A stretch of DNA of 7,990 nt. It comes from Desulfobacteraceae bacterium. Its GTDB lineage: Bacteria > Desulfobacterota > Desulfobacteria > Desulfobacterales > SG8-13. Every line of letters starts with the position of its first letter. The first letter of the stretch is position 1. The notes under the pieces are model-generated. The model saw only the letters and a list, made by a program, of their open reading frames with translations. It was not told where the DNA came from and did no database searches. Of this stretch, positions 1 through 5,047 are shown in pieces. A program made the position numbers and the translations under genes. Where the stretch lies: NCBI GenBank assembly GCA_029287875.1, contig JARFQH010000130.1:1-7990 (forward strand), given 5' to 3'.

Positions 1-80
1 CTGCCAGGGCTAAGTTATCGTTGGAAAAAGGGGTGGCTGATGCGGAAAGGGTGCTGGCTGAAATAAGGAGGGATGTTTGA
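1..80 (+). CDS. C-terminal end of an unrecognised gene, cut by the window edge
   Basis: An open frame enters from the left edge and ends at TGA 78-80, giving about 25 residues that finish in AERVLAEIRRDV. The visible tail is charged and helix-prone (K, E, R, D alternating with L, V, A, I), as in the end of a coiled coil. Its stop overlaps the TTG start of the next ORF in a TTGA, a start-stop arrangement typical of co-translated gene pairs. The similar amphipathic character of the two peptides suggests a matched pair, which is inference. Too little is visible to name a family, and the frame could be open by chance over this short length. Confidence 0.45.
   Translation, partial: ARAKLSLEKGVADAERVLAEIRRDV
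65..71 (+). promoter_or_regulatory. Strong Shine-Dalgarno that decides a TTG start
   Basis: AAGGAGG is a full match to the anti-Shine-Dalgarno complement and lies 5 nt before TTG 77-79. There is no in-frame ATG at the corresponding position, so this site is the main reason to accept TTG as the start. It sits inside the coding end of the upstream frame, as expected for overlapping genes in one operon. Confidence 0.65.
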
Positions 81-259
81 GCACATTAAAAGATGTCATG
101 GCGGCAATGAAAGATGTTTTGTTGTTAACCGATAAAGTTGAACGTGCAGGATCGGTACTTTCCGAAATAGCCCACGAGGTACGCGATCACGACCGGCGAC
201 TCGTTCGACTGGAAACAATAGTTGAAATTGCAAGAAACCAGCCTCAGATGACCCAGTAA
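77..259 (+). CDS. Small charged coiled-coil-like protein, function unknown (60 aa)
   Basis: The ORF starts at TTG 77 behind a perfect AAGGAGG and overlaps the preceding stop by 4 nt. The 60-aa product has no signal peptide and no convincing membrane segment. Residues 1-30 are mixed hydrophobic and charged (MSTLKDVMAAMKDVLLL), and residues 31-52 are strongly amphipathic (EVRDHDRRLVRLETIVEIA), with hydrophobic residues spaced as in a short coiled coil. This suggests a small oligomerising or partner-binding protein. The strong ribosome-binding site and the overlap with the upstream frame argue that it is a real gene. It faces the toxin-antitoxin module tail to tail, with 83 bp between the stops. 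That gap has a T-run after the stop but no stem that would make a terminator. I do not recognise the family; a phage or mobile-element accessory protein is possible but unsupported. Confidence 0.6.
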   Translation: MSTLKDVMAAMKDVLLLTDKVERAGSVLSEIAHEVRDHDRRLVRLETIVEIARNQPQMTQ

Positions 260-342
260 AGATTTTTTTATTTATCTCGCATCGGAACTTTGATTATCTC
301 CCCTTCGGCCAAACATTCATTTTGTTGTATAGCATTATTGGC

Positions 343-669
343 TTACATAGCTACAGAAATGCGCCCCCGCAGACCCTTGCTGCGGCGTGCTTTTGGTTTA
401 ACGGTAACTTTCACATCTTGACCAAGTATCGTTAAAAATTCCATCAAGCGGCCCACAGATACCGAAAGGGGGCGACAGCGCATAAGCGCTGAGATTTGTG
501 GTTGTGTAGTTCCGAGCAACTTAGCAGCTTCTGTCTGGGTTAGCCCTTGAGCTGTCAAAAGCTTATATATTTGAACTGTTAACTTAGCTTTAACGAGTTC
601 TTGCTCTGAATTTGGGAACCATAGGTCGGCAAAAACGTTTCCGCTACTTTTTTCATATTTAATTGTCAT
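343..669 (-). CDS. XRE-family antitoxin of a HigBA-like toxin-antitoxin module (108 aa)
   Basis: This is a small DNA-binding antitoxin expected to neutralise the toxin encoded just upstream and to repress the shared promoter. Residues about 44-63 (TQTEAAKLLGTTQPQISALM) form a Cro/C1-type helix-turn-helix: GLTQ opens the first helix and QPQISAL is the recognition helix. After it comes the segment RLMEFLTILGQDVKVTV, followed by a basic tail (KPKARRSKGLRGR). The N-terminal SSGNVFADL and PNSEQEL segments are typical of XRE antitoxins paired with phage-Gp49-like toxins. The ATG lies 1 nt after the toxin stop, with AAGGA about 8 nt upstream inside the toxin gene, so translation is probably coupled. 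The length is normal for the family. The family call is secure; that it acts as an antitoxin is inferred from the pairing. Confidence 0.9.
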   Translation of the reverse strand: MTIKYEKSSGNVFADLWFPNSEQELVKAKLTVQIYKLLTAQGLTQTEAAKLLGTTQPQISALMRCRPLSVSVGRLMEFLTILGQDVKVTVKPKARRSKGLRGRISVAM

Positions 670-670
670 G

Positions 671-1045
671 CTACCTATCCTTGTGCTTACTGACGAAGTG
701 TATTTCCGCCTGTTTAAATCGGTCTTTGATCAAGTCTATTACATGTTTTGGCGTCTCGATCCTACGTTTCGCCTTTTTTTGGAACACGTGCAATACATAG
801 ACTTTTGTGGTGAAACGCACGGTATAAACAGCTCTATATGTATCCCCTCTATAATCCTCAATAATTTCAAGTATACTCGCGCCATGGAATCCTTTAAGCG
901 GTTTTGCTTCTGGTGACTTGTCTCCCAATTGTGCAAGATAGAGCCCGTAGCCAAAGATGCGTTGAACGGCACGCGGAACAGACATCATGTCTTTTCGACT
1001 TGATCCAATCCATATCAGTTCCTTGGGCAACTGGCCGCTCTTCAC
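671..1045 (-). CDS. RelE/HigB-type toxin, phage-derived Gp49-like family (124 aa)
   Basis: This is the putative toxin of the module. Members of this family adopt the RelE/HigB fold and typically cleave mRNA on the ribosome, stopping growth until neutralised. Family hallmarks are visible in order: LIWIGSS near residue 10, a helix GYGLYLAQLGDKSPEAKPLKG (32-52), the core ILEIIEDYRGDTYRAVYTVRF (58-78), and YVLHVFQKKAKR (83-94), whose Phe, Lys and Arg residues belong to the conserved active face. No residue expected in the family is obviously missing. The start is GTG 1045: the next upstream in-frame codons are ATA and then a TGA stop, and starting at Met20 would lose the conserved LIWIGSS strand. 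No Shine-Dalgarno precedes the GTG, and the promoter places the predicted transcript start at or next to it. The toxin-first order is that of higBA. Activity on a specific target is inferred. Confidence 0.9.
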   Translation of the reverse strand: MKSGQLPKELIWIGSSRKDMMSVPRAVQRIFGYGLYLAQLGDKSPEAKPLKGFHGASILEIIEDYRGDTYRAVYTVRFTTKVYVLHVFQKKAKRRIETPKHVIDLIKDRFKQAEIHFVSKHKDR

Positions 1046-1078
1046 TATTCAATTATATATATATTTAGATAATAGTCA
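1042..1078. promoter_or_regulatory. Candidate operator: inverted repeat around the -10 of the toxin-antitoxin promoter
   Basis: On the minus strand, TGACTATT (1078-1071) and AATAGTGA (1049-1042) form an inverted repeat matching at 7 of 8 positions. One arm overlaps the -35 and the other overlaps the toxin start codon. The arrangement suits autorepression by the XRE antitoxin. An AT-rich spacer can yield such matches by chance, so support is modest. Confidence 0.35.
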
Positions 1079-1079
1079 A
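1052..1079 (-). promoter_or_regulatory. Sigma-70 promoter of the toxin-antitoxin operon
   Basis: The minus strand shows TTGACT (1079-1074) as -35 and a perfect TATAAT (1057-1052) as -10, separated by 16 bp. This is the best consensus promoter I see in the window. The predicted transcript start falls near 1045, the first base of the toxin's GTG, leaving little or no 5' leader. It lies in the AT-rich gap after aroQ and gives the module transcription independent of the housekeeping genes upstream. Confidence 0.7.
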
Positions 1080-1120
1080 CGTAGAAAATAACGAATTTCA
1101 TCTGCTGTTAAAATGAATTT

Positions 1121-1588
1121 TTATCGCTGTTGCTGAAGTCTTTCCGCGATGGCCTGAAGGGCCAGGATGTAGCCAAGGGCGCCGAGGCCGACAATGCGGC
1201 CGGTCACGATATCGGCGATCATCGATTCTCTGCGAAACGCCTCTCTCTTGTAAGTGTTGGACAAGTGGACTTCGACGACCGGAATGTCGAGTAGCAGCAA
1301 TGCGTCTCGAATAGCGATGCTGGTGTGTGTATAGGCACCGGGGTTGATGATAAGGCCTGACGCCTGTCCGACCGTCTGCTGAATTTTGTCGACGATCAGA
1401 CCTTCCTGGTTGGATTGAAACGATTCCAGCGACAGGTTCAACCGCGCCGCCTCATCGGCCAGCAGCGCATCGATTTCTTTCAGTGTCTGGCGGCCGTAAA
1501 CCTCTGGTTCCCTTTTACCCAGCATGTTCAGGTTGGGGCCGTGAATTACCAGGATTTGCGCATGCCCGCCGGCTTTAGCGGCCATCAT
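1121..1588 (-). CDS. aroQ: 3-dehydroquinate dehydratase, type II (155 aa)
   Basis: This cytosolic enzyme converts 3-dehydroquinate to 3-dehydroshikimate, the third step of the shikimate pathway to aromatic amino acids. Type II signatures are all present: [19 protein letters not shown] at 14-32, with Arg26 and the catalytic Tyr31 on the active-site lid; FQSNQEG at 57-63; [10 protein letters not shown] at 81-90, with the substrate-binding Asn82 and His88; and EVHLSN at 106-111, with His108, followed by Arg119 and Arg120. The length is typical of the dodecameric family. Its ATG overlaps the rpe stop in an ATGA, and GGAGAA just upstream, within rpe, can serve as ribosome-binding site. A second ATG immediately follows, so the exact start is uncertain by one codon. 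It appears to be the last gene of the conserved block; no clear hairpin terminator follows. Confidence 0.96.
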   Translation of the reverse strand: MMAAKAGGHAQILVIHGPNLNMLGKREPEVYGRQTLKEIDALLADEAARLNLSLESFQSNQEGLIVDKIQQTVGQASGLIINPGAYTHTSIAIRDALLLLDIPVVEVHLSNTYKREAFRRESMIADIVTGRIVGLGALGYILALQAIAERLQQQR

Positions 1589-2247
1589 GTTTCTCCAATG
1601 ATCGCTTTGAATCGTGCGATCACCTGCCGGTAATCCTTTTGTCCAAAAATAGCCGAACCGGCGACGAACACATCGGCGCCGGCCGCCGCCACCGCGGCAA
1701 TGTTTTTTTCTTTGATGCCACCGTCGACCTCGATCAGTGTCGACAAACCGCGATCACCGATCATGCGGCGCAGGCGGCGGATTTTCTCTATAGAGTTGCC
1801 GATAAAGGTTTGGCCGCCGAAGCCCGGATTGACGCTCATGATCAGGACATAATCGGTATATTCGAGCACCCAGTCCAAGGCCGAAAGCGGCGTCGACGGG
1901 TTCAGGACCACACCTGCCTTGGCGCCGGCTTCCTTTATCTGCTGAACGGCGCGGTTCAGGTGAGGGCAGGTTTCCACCTGCACCGAGATCCAGTCGGCAC
2001 CGGCTTCGGCGAATGCCTGGATGTAGCGGTCCGGGCTTTCGATCATCAGGTGAACATCGATGGGCAAACGGGTGATTTTTCGCACGGCCGCCACGACCAG
2101 AGGGCCAAAAGTGATGTTCGGAACGAAATGACCGTCCATCACATCCGCATGAATCCAGTCGGCGCCGGCCGCTTCCACCGCGTGAACCTCTTCGCCCAGG
2201 CGGTTGAAGTCCGCCGAGAGAATCGATGGGGCAATTAATTTTGTCAT
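1585..2247 (-). CDS. rpe: Ribulose-phosphate 3-epimerase (220 aa)
   Basis: The enzyme interconverts D-ribulose 5-phosphate and D-xylulose 5-phosphate in the pentose phosphate and Calvin-type pathways, as a metal-dependent TIM barrel. Visible signatures are [10 protein letters not shown] (5-14), with the Ser that binds substrate; [12 protein letters not shown] (33-44), with metal ligands His33 and Asp35; DVHLM (64-68), with ligand His66; the mobile loop NPGFGGQ (140-146); EVDGGI (173-178), with the catalytic and ligand Asp175; and the phosphate-binding AGSAIFG (196-202). The length is standard. A good AGGAG (2257-2253) lies 5 nt before the ATG. The upstream gap contains a palindromic repeat rather than an obvious promoter. 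It overlaps aroQ by 4 nt, so the two are very probably co-translated. Confidence 0.97.
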   Translation of the reverse strand: MTKLIAPSILSADFNRLGEEVHAVEAAGADWIHADVMDGHFVPNITFGPLVVAAVRKITRLPIDVHLMIESPDRYIQAFAEAGADWISVQVETCPHLNRAVQQIKEAGAKAGVVLNPSTPLSALDWVLEYTDYVLIMSVNPGFGGQTFIGNSIEKIRRLRRMIGDRGLSTLIEVDGGIKEKNIAAVAAAGADVFVAGSAIFGQKDYRQVIARFKAIIGET

Positions 2248-2266
2248 TTCAACTCCTGCTATATCT

Positions 2267-2430
2267 TAATTTCCGATCCAGAAATGTGCAATTTCACGCA
2301 AGTTCAAGGAAATCGTTGGGATTGCGCGGAGGCGTACTTTTGTACGCCGCACAAGCGATTCCAGACCTGTCACGCCAAGGCGTGATTGACGCCGAAATTG
2401 CGGGAAAGGGCTATTTATGGACGGAAATTA
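2267..2430. repeat. Palindromic intergenic element, copy 1
   Basis: This roughly 164-bp element fills the PASTA-rpe gap. Its ends are imperfect inverted repeats: TAATTTCCGATCCAGAAAT on the left, and TAATTTCCGTCCATAAAT when the right end is read on the opposite strand. The centre is the perfect hairpin GGCGTAC-TTTT-GTACGCC (2331-2348). The core TCGTTG..GGATT.GCG..GAGGCGTACTTT recurs in the same orientation in the element at 4890-5047, as does the right end TTTATGGACGGAAATTA (TTTATGGATGGACATTA there). It encodes no convincing protein. A non-autonomous, MITE-like or REP-like repeat is the best reading; the terminal TTA is also the PASTA gene's stop codon. Confidence 0.75.
2331..2393. other. Alternating GGCGT/ACGCC hairpin arms inside repeat copy 1
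   Basis: Within 63 bp the 5-mer GGCGT or its complement ACGCC occurs five times (2331, 2344, 2372, 2379, 2389). The first pair makes a 7-bp stem with a TTTT loop. The third and fourth sit in the perfect palindrome TCACGCC-AA-GGCGTGA (2370-2385). The fourth can instead pair with the fifth in GGCGT-GATTG-ACGCC. Mutually exclusive folds are therefore possible in RNA or single-stranded DNA. None is followed by a T-run, so this is not a standard intrinsic terminator. Confidence 0.55.
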
Positions 2431-3399
2431 CCAGTTGTCATACACTTCCGTGCGCACCAGCCGATCGTCATCATAGACCAGCAGGGTGGCGGGCTGATCT
2501 CTCGGAATGATCAGCCAGATATCCTTTCCCGGACTGACGAAATCGTCAAAGAGATCACTGGTGAGCCCGTCGCGGTTCAGTTGCACCCGTATATGGCGTT
2601 TCAGAAACCCGTTGTCAATCCTGTAATGAAAAATTCCTCCGGCGGTCGTGCCGGTCTGCTTTGCCGCGGCGCCGGCCTCTTTGCGACGATTGATCACCAG
2701 ATTGACTTCATCGCCCTCACTTACGCGATAGCCGGCCGGAGGATCCTGCTCCAACACGCTGTTTTTCGATTTGCCTTTTTCAATTTGTGTTTTGATCTCG
2801 CCGTGAGGCAGGTGGTATTTTTCGATCGTCAACAGGGCATCTTCGAGCTGCAATCCGCTCAGATCCGGCATTTTGTAAGCTGCCGGCCGAGGCCCTTCGC
2901 TGACCAGCAGATCGACACAGCTGCCGCGCCGAACCGTTGCACCGGATTGGGGGGATTGGGCGATGACGGTGTCCTTATCGGTGCTGATGTCGAAAACGGT
3001 TGCAAGGCTTCCGCGGCACAGATCCTGCTCTTCGAAGATAAGCCGGGCTTGCTGGAGCGAGAGCCCCGCCAGATTGGGCATCGGAATCATTTGAGGCCCC
3101 TTCGAAAAAATGATCTTAACGTCGCGGCCTTTCTTTATTTCAGACCCAGCTTTCGGTTCCTGAAAAATGATATGGTTTTTCGGCACGTCGGAGTTGTATT
3201 CGGACCCCTTGACCTTGGTGTTAAGCCCGAGTTCGGTCAGAGATTCGAGAACGTAGACCACATCTTTATCGATAAAATCCGGCACGATGACCGTGTCTTC
3301 GCTCTTGATAATAAATGAAAGGGTGAAATAGGACGTGATGCCGGCAACACCTATAAAGATGATGCAGAGCGCCGCTATTTTTATAATCCTTCCAATCAT
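2428..3399 (-). CDS. Membrane-anchored protein with three PASTA domains (323 aa)
   Basis: PASTA domains bind muropeptides or peptidoglycan and usually sit on Ser/Thr kinases or penicillin-binding proteins; here they occur without either. Residues 8-32 form one hydrophobic segment (AALCIIFIGVAGITSYFTLSFII), a signal anchor that would leave the rest in the periplasm. Three PASTA repeats follow at about 36-101, 104-170 and 175-240. Each shows the P-(D/N)-(F/L)-x-(G/D) opening, a helix, Q/E-x-P-x-x-G and a closing G-x-x-V strand, and the repeats are clearly divergent. Residues 256-323 form an additional C-terminal segment rich in aromatic and acidic residues that I cannot assign. The ATG overlaps the rsmB stop (ATGA), so translation is probably coupled. 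The stop TAA lies in the terminal bases of the adjoining repeat. The role is unknown; an envelope-sensing or scaffold role is inference. Confidence 0.9.
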   Translation of the reverse strand: MIGRIIKIAALCIIFIGVAGITSYFTLSFIIKSEDTVIVPDFIDKDVVYVLESLTELGLNTKVKGSEYNSDVPKNHIIFQEPKAGSEIKKGRDVKIIFSKGPQMIPMPNLAGLSLQQARLIFEEQDLCRGSLATVFDISTDKDTVIAQSPQSGATVRRGSCVDLLVSEGPRPAAYKMPDLSGLQLEDALLTIEKYHLPHGEIKTQIEKGKSKNSVLEQDPPAGYRVSEGDEVNLVINRRKEAGAAAKQTGTTAGGIFHYRIDNGFLKRHIRVQLNRDGLTSDLFDDFVSPGKDIWLIIPRDQPATLLVYDDDRLVRTEVYDNW

Positions 3400-4793
3400 G
3401 GCATGCGCTTGAAACGGGCGGAAAAAAAACCGTCCGAGCCGTGTCGATGCGGATAGGTTTTAAGAAAACCGTCGCGGGTGAGCGGGCTGCCGACAAATCG
3501 GGGCAGATAGTCAGCGGCGTTTTCCAGCCGGTAGTCCGGGTGATTTTCCATAAATGCGTCAACGACCGCTTCGCCTTCTTCGGGTTCACTGCTGCAGACC
3601 GCATAGACCAGAACACCGCCGGGTTTGACCTGCACTGCCAGACGATCCAGAAATTCGACCTGCCGTCGACCACAGCCGCCGAGCGCAGTTTCTTCCACAG
3701 ACCATTTGGCGTCCGGATTTCGACGCAACACACCGAGGCCGGAGCAGGGCGCATCGAGCAGGATGCGGTCGTACGGGCCATGATTATCAGACAAACGGCC
3801 GCTTGCCAGATCGGCGTGGCAAGGTCTGACGATCGATATCCCCAATCGCTCCATCTCGGCCGTCAACATTTTCAATTTGGCCGCATTGACGTCCAGGGCG
3901 ACCACAACACCGCTATTTTGAATGCGCTGGGCAATGTGGCCGGTTTTGCCGCCCAGACCGGCGCAGGCATCCAGAATCCTTTCCCCCGGTTGCGGGTCGA
4001 GCAGGATCGTAACAAGTTGGGCGGCTTCGTCTTGGACCTGGAACCAGCCCCGCTGAAAGGCATGGAATTCCTCTATCGGTTTTTGAGGGTGGCGCAGCAG
4101 AAGGGCCTCCGGAGCCATCGATGCGGCCAGCGCGGTTCCCCCTTCGTCGGTTAGTGTCTGCAGCAGCGCCTCAGGTTGGATTTTCAGGGTATTGGCCCGC
4201 AAAGTGACCGGAGGAATTGTGTTGACGGCATCGCACAGGGCTGCCGTTTCCTCCGGACTGAATTGCTGCAGCCAGTGCCGTATGAGCCACGGGGGAAAAG
4301 ACTTTGATGCTGCAAGCGCGGCAACCGGGCTTTGTTCGAGAACGGGAAATGGGACCTTATTGTAGCCCGCCGCGGCCTTGCGCAATACGGCGTTGACAAA
4401 ACGGACGACCCAGTCCGGCGCCAGCGGCTTGGCCAGTTCCACGGCCGTGTTGACCGCAGCCGAAACCGGAATGCGGTCCAGAAACATCACCTGGAAAAGT
4501 GCCATTCTAAGAACGTTCAAAATATCGGGTTGAATTTTAGTCAACGGGGTGCGGGAAAAGGCCTCGATGACAAAGTCGATCCGACCGCGCCAGCGCAGGA
4601 CCCCGAAGACGAGCGTCTGCAGAAGGGCTCGGTCTCTCTGACGGGCAAGGGGGTGCTTTTGCCTGAAGTCCTCCAGGGTCACATCAAGGGTTTGTCCGCG
4701 CTGGTCTATTGCTCTCAATATTTGCAGCGCCATGCGCCGCACGATTTGCGGGTCATCGGCAGAGGCGGTCGGCTGTAGAGCACCCACTGGCAT
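3396..4793 (-). CDS. rsmB: 16S rRNA (cytosine(967)-C5)-methyltransferase (465 aa)
   Basis: RsmB methylates C967 of 16S rRNA using S-adenosylmethionine. The N-terminal NusB-like RNA-binding domain covers about 15-145 (RRMALQILRAID, RWRGRID, NAVLRK). The Rossmann methyltransferase domain covers about 245-463. It includes the SAM loop DACAGLGGKTGH (275-286), the acidic DVN (301-303), DAPCSGLGVLRRNPDAKW (347-364) with Cys350, the catalytic-type Cys400 in AVCSSEPEEGE, and GSDGFFSARF near the end. The SAM loop reads AGLGGKT where most RsmB proteins have AAPGGKT. Slightly longer than the roughly 430-450 aa norm. ATG 4793 has no clear Shine-Dalgarno; a shorter start at Met21 (4733) would clip the NusB fold, so the longer start is preferred. 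The assignment to RsmB rather than another m5C methyltransferase rests on the NusB domain. Confidence 0.95.
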   Translation of the reverse strand: MPVGALQPTASADDPQIVRRMALQILRAIDQRGQTLDVTLEDFRQKHPLARQRDRALLQTLVFGVLRWRGRIDFVIEAFSRTPLTKIQPDILNVLRMALFQVMFLDRIPVSAAVNTAVELAKPLAPDWVVRFVNAVLRKAAAGYNKVPFPVLEQSPVAALAASKSFPPWLIRHWLQQFSPEETAALCDAVNTIPPVTLRANTLKIQPEALLQTLTDEGGTALAASMAPEALLLRHPQKPIEEFHAFQRGWFQVQDEAAQLVTILLDPQPGERILDACAGLGGKTGHIAQRIQNSGVVVALDVNAAKLKMLTAEMERLGISIVRPCHADLASGRLSDNHGPYDRILLDAPCSGLGVLRRNPDAKWSVEETALGGCGRRQVEFLDRLAVQVKPGGVLVYAVCSSEPEEGEAVVDAFMENHPDYRLENAADYLPRFVGSPLTRDGFLKTYPHRHGSDGFFSARFKRMP

Positions 4794-4804
4794 ATCGGAG
4801 TTGG

Positions 4805-4839
4805 GGGTTCAGGGCTCAGAGTTCAAGGTTCAGCGTTCA
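4805..4839. repeat. Five tandem 7-bp units upstream of rsmB
   Basis: The plus strand reads GGGTTCA, GGGCTCA, GAGTTCA, AGGTTCA, GCGTTCA in uninterrupted 7-bp register; the unit consensus is NGGTTCA and TCA is invariant. The array ends 11 bp before the rsmB start codon, in the position where a ribosome-binding site would be expected. It is intergenic and degenerate, like heptanucleotide short tandem repeats known from other bacteria. Any effect on rsmB expression is speculative. Confidence 0.7.
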
Positions 4840-4889
4840 AGGAAGGGCTTCAATCCTTAATAGAATGCTGATGCCTGTTGGCACTATTG

Positions 4890-5047
4890 AATGTCCAATC
4901 CATAAATGTGATTTTTTTCCGCTGGGCAAGGCCGTCCCGCCTATCGTTGCGGGATTTGCGGCGAGGCGTACTTTACGCACGCCGCAGCCGGAAACCTGCT
5001 ACGACCGGCAGGCCAGCGGAAAAAAGGCCCTTTATGGATGGACATTA
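4890..5047. repeat. Palindromic intergenic element, copy 2
   Basis: This roughly 158-bp element lies in the fmt-rsmB gap and is better preserved at its ends than copy 1. The left end reads AATGTCCAATCCATAAA, then a T-run and TTTTTTCCGCTGG (to 4925). The right end, read on the opposite strand, gives AATGTCCATCCATAAA, then TTTTTTCCGCTGG (5046 back to 5013), an inverted repeat of over 30 bp with one small gap and a short divergent patch. The centre GAGGCGTACTTTACGCACGCC (about 4962-4982) is the hairpin shared with copy 1, with an altered loop. Smaller nested stems occur (CCTGC/GCAGG at 4995-5012, CCCGC/GCGGG at 4936-4953). No coding capacity is seen. The right end runs into the fmt stop codon. 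Confidence 0.8.

Noticed and set aside
1639..2238. Plus-strand 199-aa open frame opposite rpe
   Set aside because: It is a frame shadow: the minus strand holds full-length Rpe with every catalytic motif, and the plus-strand product resembles no family.
2331..2348. GGCGTAC-TTTT-GTACGCC as an intrinsic terminator
   Set aside because: No T-run follows the stem on either strand, and the hairpin is the shared core of a repeat found twice, so a repeat-structure explanation fits better.
2226..2510. Plus-strand 94-aa ORF within repeat copy 1
   Set aside because: It spans the end of rpe, the palindromic repeat and the PASTA gene end, and low-complexity translation of a palindrome is expected to give open frames; no family resemblance.
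2386..3318. Plus-strand 310-aa open frame opposite the PASTA gene
   Set aside because: It mirrors the PASTA gene, runs into the repeat element, and has no recognisable domain or matching ribosome-binding site; the minus-strand product shows three clear PASTA domains.
3441..4154. Plus-strand 237-aa open frame opposite rsmB
   Set aside because: It lies wholly inside rsmB, whose methyltransferase motifs are unambiguous; high GC content explains the open antisense frame.
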